DNA of 12,473 bases from an uncultured Burkholderiales bacterium (GTDB taxonomy: Bacteria; Pseudomonadota; Gammaproteobacteria; Burkholderiales; Burkholderiaceae). Below are positions 7,981-12,473 of the stretch, piece by piece. Positions within the stretch are counted from its first letter, which is position 1; each line of letters begins with the position of its first letter. Made by a program: the position numbers and the translations under genes. Location of the stretch: assembly GCA_946480465.1 (NCBI GenBank), contig CAMLJY010000121.1, forward strand, positions 1 to 12,473. Reading direction: 5' to 3'. The notes under the pieces were generated by a model, which was not told the DNA's origin, ran no database searches, and saw only the letters and a list, made by a program, of their open reading frames with translations.

Positions 7981-8709
7981 TCAAGCGGCCGGCTGGCAAG
8001 GCTTGATGACGGCCGCGCGCAGGTCGATCGGCTGAAAGGAAAAGACCAGCCAGGTCGCCATGGTGCGCGTGATGTCGCTTGCCGCGCTCGTCGACCACAG
8101 CCCGGGATACTTCGGGGTGTGGTACAGGTCCAGGGACAGGCAAAGCCTGTGCGTCAACGGCGAGCTGCTGTAGACCTTCGACAGCTGGTTGAAATAGGCG
8201 GCCGAGCGTCCATTGTTGTTTTGGTCGAGCTTCCCGTGTGCTTTCGTCAAAGCGGCCAATCCGGGGTCAAGGTCAGGCACCAGGCATTCGTATTTCACTG
8301 CGGCAACCAGGTCGCCGCTGACGGATGGACTGGGATTCACGACGCTGCCCGTCACGGAACACCGAGAGCGCTTGAGGGCGCCCCACAGGGAATGGCTGAA
8401 GCTGTCGATGGCCGAATGGAGCTTCGCGTTCTTGACCTTCGCTTCTTGCTTCAAGGTCGCGGCGGTGTCGGCAATGTTCTCGGGCTCGATCGACTCGATG
8501 ACCTTGACACTGATCGAGTCCTGCCCGCCGTCATGAAGCGAGCGCAGCCGGTCATTGATTTTCCTCACCGAGCCGGTGTCGAAGTTGATGAACGTCTTGA
8601 TGTACAGCGCCGCCATCTCCTCGGCGGCCGGCGACCGTTCGCCGACCGTTTGTGCGGATGCGGTGCCTGCCACCAAGGCCAATGCGCACGCGATCATTCG
8701 ATGAAGCAT
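7981..8709 (-). CDS. Unrecognised secreted protein, lower GC than its surroundings
   Basis: A 242-residue protein that I do not recognise. The start is ATG 8709, because GGAGGG stands 5-6 bases upstream (plus-strand positions about 8714-8719) and the protein then opens with a clear Sec signal peptide (MLHRMIACALALVAGTASA, cleavage near residue 19). The mature part is mostly hydrophilic, with no further membrane segment and four Cys (in RSRCSV, YECLV, HRLCLS, IKPCQP) that could make two disulfides. There is no lipobox or catalytic motif that I can name. Its composition differs from its neighbours: three sampled 60-base lines have 55-60% GC against 70-73% in lines of the MFS and LysR genes. It stands alone between a convergent gene and the end of the LysR gene. 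Horizontal acquisition is plausible. A periplasmic or secreted location is inferred from the signal peptide only. Confidence 0.8.
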   Translation of the reverse strand: MLHRMIACALALVAGTASAQTVGERSPAAEEMAALYIKTFINFDTGSVRKINDRLRSLHDGGQDSISVKVIESIEPENIADTAATLKQEAKVKNAKLHSAIDSFSHSLWGALKRSRCSVTGSVVNPSPSVSGDLVAAVKYECLVPDLDPGLAALTKAHGKLDQNNNGRSAAYFNQLSKVYSSSPLTHRLCLSLDLYHTPKYPGLWSTSAASDITRTMATWLVFSFQPIDLRAAVIKPCQPAA

Positions 8710-8777
8710 GGGTTTCCCTCCAGGTGTCGTGCATGACTTGCAAAGAGCGCGGCACTGTAGGGTCGTTTCCCGGTGCC

Positions 8778-8848
8778 GTTCGCGGCTGCAGGTAATTCTT
8801 CGCAACCTAGGGGGGCGGCGTAGGACAGACAGGCCGTCAGCCGCGAAC
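8778..8848. repeat. Separated 11-bp inverted repeat upstream of the secreted-protein gene
   Basis: GTTCGCGGCTG at 8778-8788 is matched exactly in reverse complement by CAGCCGCGAAC at 8838-8848, with 49 bases between the arms. The nearer arm is about 69 bases upstream of the start codon at 8709. The arrangement would suit a dimeric regulator binding two distant sites, or a long-range RNA stem. In such GC-rich DNA part of this could be chance. Confidence 0.4.
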
Positions 8849-8858
8849 GCATCGACAC

Positions 8859-8885
8859 CGCCGCCAGGCGCCTGCCATGGCGGCG
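8859..8885 (-). terminator. Hairpin downstream of the LysR gene
   Basis: CGCCGCCA 8859-8866 and TGGCGGCG 8878-8885 form a perfect 8-bp stem with an 11-base loop, about 44 bases beyond the LysR stop codon on the minus strand. It has no T-tract. It is a likely end signal for the LysR transcript by position only. Confidence 0.35.
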
Positions 8886-8928
8886 CATCGGCGGGCTGCA
8901 CTTCAGCTGACCGCGGCGGGCCGCCGCG

Positions 8929-9930
8929 TCAGCCGGCCGGGCGCCGGGCTTCTTCCGGCGCTTCGGCCAGCAGCCACTGCCTGAAGCACTGCAGCGCCGG
9001 CATCGAGGCCTTGGCCTGCGGATAACACAGCGAGTAGCCGGTGCGCCGCCAGGTGCGTTCGGCAAAGGGCTCGCTCAGGCTGCCGCTGGCGATCTCGTCC
9101 ACCACCAGGCAGCGTGGCACCAGTGCCAGGCCCAGCCCGGCCTGCACCGCGCTGACCAGGTTGCTCACCACGTCCAGCGCGGGTCCCGCGAAGGCGTTGA
9201 CCTGCTCCAGCTGGTGCTGGCGGCACCAGTCGGCCCAGGCCTGCGGGGTGGTGACGTGGCGCAGCAGCGTGTGGCGCGCCACGTCGGCCGGGGTCTTCAG
9301 CGCCAGGGCCTCGGGCAGCCTGGGCGGTGCGATGACGGTGGTTTCGTGGCCGATGATGTAGTCGGCGCAGGCGCCGGGCCAGGGGCCTTCGCCGTAGCGG
9401 ATGGCGCAGTCGAGCGCGGGGTCGTCGAAGTCGTAGCCCTTCACGTAGGGCATGAAGCGCAGCTCGATCTGCGGGTACAGCGCGCGGAAGGCCGGCAGGC
9501 GCGGGAACAGCCACTTCGCGCCGAAGGTGGGCATGGTGGACAGCACCAGCGCGCCGGTGGGCGTGGTGCCGCCCAGCAGTTCCAGAGTGGCCGCTTCGAT
9601 GTGCCGCAGCAGTGGTTCGATCTGCGCCTGGTAGCGCTGGCCCGCGGGTGTCAGATGCAGGCGCTTCTTCAGGCGTTCGAACAATGCGATGCCCACCCAG
9701 CGTTCAAGCTCGCCCAACTGCTTGCTGACGGCGCCCGGCGTGACGTGCAGTTCTGCCGCCGCGGCCGCCACGCTGCCATGGCGTGCCGTGCACACGAAGG
9801 CGCGCAGCAGCTGCGTGGGCGGGAGAAGTTTCCTGCGGGTGCCGGGGGCAGGAGTTGCTGCTGGAACGGAACGATGTGCTGCCACAGTTTCGCTTTTGGC
9901 CGCGATCGGCGATTCATAGACTGGCTTCAC
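8929..9930 (-). CDS. LysR-family transcriptional regulator (GcvA-like)
   Basis: A 333-residue regulator if started at GTG 9930. The winged helix-turn-helix runs from LPPTQLLRAF (residue 36) through SVAAAAAELHVTPGAVSKQL (53-72) to the wing LFERLKKRLHLTPAG (83-97); a LysR substrate-binding domain fills about 105-320, with a GLGLALVPRCLV segment near its end. This HTH wording and length fit the GcvA-like group. The first 35 residues are not needed for the fold. Starting at GTG 9930 would leave just 27 bases to the divergent Bug gene, so GTG 9885 (318 residues, 72-base gap) is a fair alternative; neither has a good Shine-Dalgarno and no in-frame ATG exists nearby. Divergent placement suggests that it controls the Bug and amidohydrolase genes and itself in response to a small carboxylate ligand. 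The ligand is unknown. Confidence 0.93.
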   Translation of the reverse strand: MKPVYESPIAAKSETVAAHRSVPAATPAPGTRRKLLPPTQLLRAFVCTARHGSVAAAAAELHVTPGAVSKQLGELERWVGIALFERLKKRLHLTPAGQRYQAQIEPLLRHIEAATLELLGGTTPTGALVLSTMPTFGAKWLFPRLPAFRALYPQIELRFMPYVKGYDFDDPALDCAIRYGEGPWPGACADYIIGHETTVIAPPRLPEALALKTPADVARHTLLRHVTTPQAWADWCRQHQLEQVNAFAGPALDVVSNLVSAVQAGLGLALVPRCLVVDEIASGSLSEPFAERTWRRTGYSLCYPQAKASMPALQCFRQWLLAEAPEEARRPAG

Positions 9931-9939
9931 CGCAGCCAG
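9921..9939. promoter_or_regulatory. Inverted repeat between divergent LysR and Bug genes, possible operator
   Basis: CTGGCT 9921-9926 and AGCCAG 9934-9939 form a perfect 6-bp inverted repeat with a 7-base centre, 18 bases before the Bug start codon. It overlaps the upstream LysR start GTG 9928-9930, which favours the internal start at 9885. The spacing is not the usual T-N11-A LysR box, so assignment to this regulator is tentative. Confidence 0.35.
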
Positions 9940-9957
9940 AACCTACGCCATTCCACC

Positions 9958-10917
9958 ATGCAGCGCCGCCAACTTCTTTCCGTGCTGGCCACCTCGGCCG
10001 TGCCCTCGTCCCTTTTCGCACAATCCGCCCCGCTGCGCATCATCGTGCCCTTCGGGCCGGGTGGTGCCACCGACATCGTCGCGCGCCTCGTGGCCGACCC
10101 GCTGGGGCGCGAGATGGGTCGCACGGCCATCGTCGAGAACCGCGCCGGCGCCGGCGGATCACTGGGCATGGCCGAGGTGGCGCGCGCCGCGCCCGATGGC
10201 CTGACGCTGGGCATTGCCACCGTGTCGACCCATGGCGTGAACCCGGTCGTCTACAAGAAGCTGGCCTACGACCCGGTGAAGGACTTCGAGATGGTGTCCG
10301 AGCTGGCGCGCGCGCCCGGCGTGCTGCTGGTGAACCCGGCGCTGCCGGTGAAGACCATGGCGGAGCTGATCCAGCTGCTCAAGCGTGAGCCGGGCAGGTA
10401 CACCCACGGCTCGCCGGGCAATGGTTCGGTCGGGCACATGAACGCCGAGATCTTCAAGAGCACCGTCGGCGCCTCGCTCACGCACGTGCCGTACCGGGGT
10501 GCATCTCCGATGATCAACGACCTGATCTCGGGGCAGATCGACATGGCCTTCGATCAGGTGGCTTCCGCGCTGCCGCACATCAAGGCGGGCAGGTTGCGAC
10601 CGCTGGCGGTGTCCTGGAAGGAACGGTTGGCGATGCTGCCCGAGGTGCCCACCTTCGGCGAGCTGGCGCTGTTCGCCAACAACGATCCGACCTGGTTCGC
10701 CCTGGTGGCGCCGGCCCGCACGCCCGCCGCGCAGATGCAGCGCCTGAACGCCGCCGTGCGCAAGGTGCTGGCCCTGCCGGACGTGAAGAGCCGAATGGAC
10801 CAGGCCGGCCTGTTCGTCAACGATTCAACGCCGGCGGAGCTGGCGCAGCTGATCACGAAGACGGTCGAGAAGATGCGGCGCACGGCGACCTTCGCGCGCA
10901 TCTCGCTCGACAACTGA
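9958..10917 (+). CDS. Bug/TctC-family periplasmic solute-binding protein
   Basis: A 319-residue protein, the usual length for the Bug (tripartite tricarboxylate transporter substrate-binding) family. It starts at ATG 9958 with a signal peptide MQRRQLLSVLATSAVPSSLFA, probably cut around residues 21-23; the RRQLL start may suit Tat or Sec. The mature protein opens with LRIIVPFGPGGATDIVARLVA, the family hallmark, followed by VENRAGAGGSLG, GSPGNGSVGHM and HVPYRGASPMINDLISGQID, all typical Bug signatures around the ligand pocket. Known role: binding carboxylates or related small molecules in the periplasm, for a TctAB permease or for signalling. No tctA/tctB genes are here, as is common for the many orphan Bug proteins of Burkholderiales. 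It is the first gene of a probable operon with the amidohydrolase gene and is divergent from a LysR gene. Confidence 0.95.
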   Translation: MQRRQLLSVLATSAVPSSLFAQSAPLRIIVPFGPGGATDIVARLVADPLGREMGRTAIVENRAGAGGSLGMAEVARAAPDGLTLGIATVSTHGVNPVVYKKLAYDPVKDFEMVSELARAPGVLLVNPALPVKTMAELIQLLKREPGRYTHGSPGNGSVGHMNAEIFKSTVGASLTHVPYRGASPMINDLISGQIDMAFDQVASALPHIKAGRLRPLAVSWKERLAMLPEVPTFGELALFANNDPTWFALVAPARTPAAQMQRLNAAVRKVLALPDVKSRMDQAGLFVNDSTPAELAQLITKTVEKMRRTATFARISLDN

Positions 10918-10922
10918 GGCCC

Positions 10923-11792
10923 GTGCGATCGATGAATGCCGTGCCTGATTCCATCAATGACCGTGTCGAGGTGCTCACCGCCGCCGTGGAAGGGCCGGTG
11001 CTGCTGGACTCGCCGCACAGCGGCCGCCGCTATCCCGCGGACTTCCGCCACGCCTGCCCGCTGCAACGGCTGCGGCGCGCGGAAGACACCCACGTCGAGC
11101 GCCTCTTCGCCAACGGTCCGCGACTGGGGGCCACGCTGGTCCATGCGCTCTTTCCGCGCGCCTACGTCGATCCCAACCGGCCGCGGGACGACATCGACCC
11201 GCTGCTGCTGGGCGATGCGATCGAAGGCCGGCCGGTCAGCGAGAAATCTCGGCTGGGCATGGGCCTGGTGTGGCGCAAGCTGACCGATGGCACGCCGATC
11301 TACGACCGGCCCTTGAGCCGCGACGAGATGGAGCAGCGCATTGCCGGCTACTGGCAGCCCTATCACGATGCGGTAGCGGCCGCGCACCGGCGCATCGCGG
11401 ACCGGCACGGCCACATCGTGCACCTCAATTGCCACAGCATGCCCTCGGTGTCGCCGCTGTATCCCAGGCGCTGGGACGGCCGCATGCCCTACGACTTCGT
11501 GATCGGCACGCGCGAGGGCTGCAGCGCCTCGCCGGCGCTGTGCGCCTTCATCGTCGAGCTGCTGGAGCGGCGCGGCCACGCGGTGGGCGTGGACGACCCG
11601 TACAAGGGTGTCGAGCTGGTGCGCCGCTTCGGCCGGCCGGCGCTGCGGCAGCATTCGGTGCAGATCGAAGTCCATCGGCGGCTGTACATGGACGAGTCCA
11701 CGTTCGAGCTGCACGAGGGCTTCACGCGCACGCAGGCCACGCTGGATGCGCTGGTCGAGGCCCTGCAGACGGTGCACCGCGTGCTGCCCTGA
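10923..11792 (+). CDS. N-formylglutamate amidohydrolase family enzyme (FGase)
   Basis: A 289-residue protein if started at GTG 10923; ATG 10932 (286 residues) is equally possible. GAGG at 10916-10919 is rather close to the first and rather far from the second. Family motifs are in order: LLDSPHSGRRYP (27-38), EDTHVERLF (54-62), YVDPNRPRDD (81-90), HLNCHSMP (167-174), DDPYKG (224-229) and HSVQIEVHRRLYMDE (244-258). The conserved His, Asp, Asn and Glu residues in these would form the metal and substrate site. Known family reaction: hydrolysis of N-formyl-L-glutamate to formate and glutamate (HutG) or of related N-acyl amino acids. No other histidine-degradation gene is present, so I do not name it hutG. 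It follows the Bug gene by 5-14 bases and is likely cotranscribed, suggesting that the imported ligand or its product is the substrate. Confidence 0.9.
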   Translation: MRSMNAVPDSINDRVEVLTAAVEGPVLLDSPHSGRRYPADFRHACPLQRLRRAEDTHVERLFANGPRLGATLVHALFPRAYVDPNRPRDDIDPLLLGDAIEGRPVSEKSRLGMGLVWRKLTDGTPIYDRPLSRDEMEQRIAGYWQPYHDAVAAAHRRIADRHGHIVHLNCHSMPSVSPLYPRRWDGRMPYDFVIGTREGCSASPALCAFIVELLERRGHAVGVDDPYKGVELVRRFGRPALRQHSVQIEVHRRLYMDESTFELHEGFTRTQATLDALVEALQTVHRVLP

Positions 11793-11814
11793 AGGCCCCG
11801 GTCCAAAGGCCTGG

Positions 11815-11844
11815 GCCGCCTGCACGACGCGTTGGGCAGGCGGC
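11815..11844 (+). terminator. Stem-loop after the amidohydrolase gene
   Basis: GCCGCCTGC 11815-11823 and GCAGGCGGC 11836-11844 form a perfect 9-bp stem around a 12-base loop, 22 bases after the stop codon. There is no T-run. It is a candidate terminator separating the Bug/amidohydrolase pair from the following gene. Confidence 0.4.
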
Positions 11845-11868
11845 GCATCCGGGCTGCTTCGCGCGGTC

Positions 11869-11874
11869 TATCAT
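11869..11874 (+). promoter_or_regulatory. Possible -10 box before the TldD/PmbA-like gene
   Basis: TATCAT, five of six bases of the -10 consensus, ends 30 bases before the GTG start, which suits a short leader containing the GGAG ribosome-binding site. No acceptable -35 element lies at the right distance, so the call is weak. Confidence 0.3.
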
Positions 11875-11904
11875 GGCCCGGTCCCAGCGCCGTGGAGTGA
11901 GCCC

Positions 11905-12473
11905 GTGACCTACACCGAAACCCGCCACCACGAACTGCGCAAGACGCGGCTGCAGATGGTGGACGGCAACCTGATCCTGAACCAGCGGCAGAGCGAAGGC
12001 GGCGTGAGCAGCCGCGTGTACGAAGGCGGCTACTGGGGCTTCGCGTCGGCACCCCGGGGCGATGCCGCGGCGCTGCAGCAGCAGGCGCGCCGCAATGCGC
12101 AGGCGATGGCGCGCTTCGGCCCGCGCAGCGCGCAGGCGCTGCCCGGCGGCAGCTACCGCGGCGAGCACCGCTTCCAGGGCAGGCCGCCGATCAGCACCGG
12201 CCAGGCCGCCGAGCACCTGGCCGCGCTGCATGCCCACTGCAAGCAGCGCTATCCGGGGCTGAAGTCCACGCGCTTCATGCTGATGGAGGAAGAACACAGC
12301 AAGCGCCTGGCGACGAGCGAGGGCGGCGAGTCCCTGTCCAGCATCCAGCGCGCCACCTGCCACCTGTTCCTGGTGGGCGAGGACGCGCAGGGCGCGCCGG
12401 TGGAGATCTTCGAGCCGTTGTCCGTCAAGGGCGGCCTGGGCGACCTGGACCTGAGCGTGGAGGCGCTGGCGCC
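11905..12473 (+). CDS. Probable TldD/PmbA-family protein, 3' end outside the window
   Basis: An open frame from GTG 11905 to the window edge, 189 residues visible. GGAG at 11894-11897 lies 7 bases before the GTG and supports this start. Residues 30-50 read QSEGGVSSRVYEGGYWGFAS, matching the N-terminal domain of TldD/PmbA proteins, where a variable N-terminal stretch is followed by a (V/A)RVxxxGxWGFAS element and then a helix rich in Ala/Gln/Arg. Further visible parts include YPGLKSTRFMLMEEEHSKRL and ATCHLFLVGEDAQG, consistent with the beta-rich continuation. Known for the family: TldD/TldE metalloproteases that cleave modified peptides or antitoxins, with an HExxxH zinc site in the TldD member. 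That region is beyond the window, so it cannot be said whether this copy is catalytic. A partner gene may follow downstream. Confidence 0.7.
   Translation, partial: MTYTETRHHELRKTRLQMVDGNLILNQRQSEGGVSSRVYEGGYWGFASAPRGDAAALQQQARRNAQAMARFGPRSAQALPGGSYRGEHRFQGRPPISTGQAAEHLAALHAHCKQRYPGLKSTRFMLMEEEHSKRLATSEGGESLSSIQRATCHLFLVGEDAQGAPVEIFEPLSVKGGLGDLDLSVEALA

Noticed and set aside
8119..8736. A 205-codon plus-strand frame opposite the secreted-protein gene
   Set aside because: No ribosome-binding site or recognisable domain. The minus-strand gene has a signal peptide and a strong Shine-Dalgarno, and both cannot easily be real.
8710..8901. Upstream extension of the secreted-protein gene to 8901
   Set aside because: A strong GGAGGG site and a signal peptide place the start at 8709, and the extension would bury the signal peptide 64 residues inside.
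10923..11792. Calling the amidohydrolase hutG in a histidine-utilisation operon
   Set aside because: No hutH, hutU, hutI or hutF gene is present, and the neighbour is a Bug gene. The family covers other N-acyl substrates.

Overview
The window is about 12.5 kb of very GC-rich (roughly 70%), gene-dense chromosome. A PEP-CTERM protein, a Bug/TctC-type solute-binding protein beside a LysR regulator, and a KdpE/Kup module together point to a betaproteobacterium of the order Burkholderiales (Comamonadaceae or Sphaerotilaceae-like). This placement rests on gene content and composition, not on a marker gene. I see no rRNA, tRNA, CRISPR array, transposase or phage gene. No gene-free stretch exceeds about 235 bases.

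Layout: (1) 1-345 (+), the 3' part of an ArsC/Spx-like thiol reductase (YffB type). (2) 433-1155 (+), a secreted PEP-CTERM protein with a CCDG motif. (3) 1273-5824 (-), a potassium module transcribed in the order KdpD-like sensor kinase, kdpE, kup. (4) 6059-7756 (+), an MFS_3/EntS-type exporter with a fused C-terminal ABM-like domain. (5) 7981-8709 (-), an unrecognised secreted protein of clearly lower GC. (6) 8929-9930 (-), a GcvA-like LysR regulator, divergent from (7) 9958-10917 (+), a Bug-family periplasmic binding protein, followed within 5-14 bases by (8) 10923-11792 (+), an N-formylglutamate amidohydrolase family enzyme. (9) 11905-12473 (+), the N-terminal part of a probable TldD/PmbA-family protein, cut by the window edge.

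The most interesting part is the potassium module. It lacks kdpFABC in this window. The kinase lacks the large N-terminal KdpD domain, and its regulator sits beside the constitutive-type transporter Kup. An 11-bp direct repeat (consensus on the coding strand CCCTGATGCGG) occurs as an in-phase array of up to seven units just upstream of the kinase gene, and as a two-unit pair 20 bases upstream of the kup start codon. I infer that these are binding sites for the KdpE-like regulator, so that the system controls itself and kup. In both cases the repeats stand so close to the start codon that transcripts would be nearly leaderless. The kinase also carries two adjacent 9-bp tandem arrays with different repeat units. 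Both encode Ala-Ala-Ser and lie inside the ATP-lid of the catalytic domain, a probable length-variable insertion.

The LysR/Bug/formylglutamate amidohydrolase group looks like a small uptake-and-hydrolysis module for an N-acylated amino acid or related carboxylate, but the substrate cannot be read from sequence.
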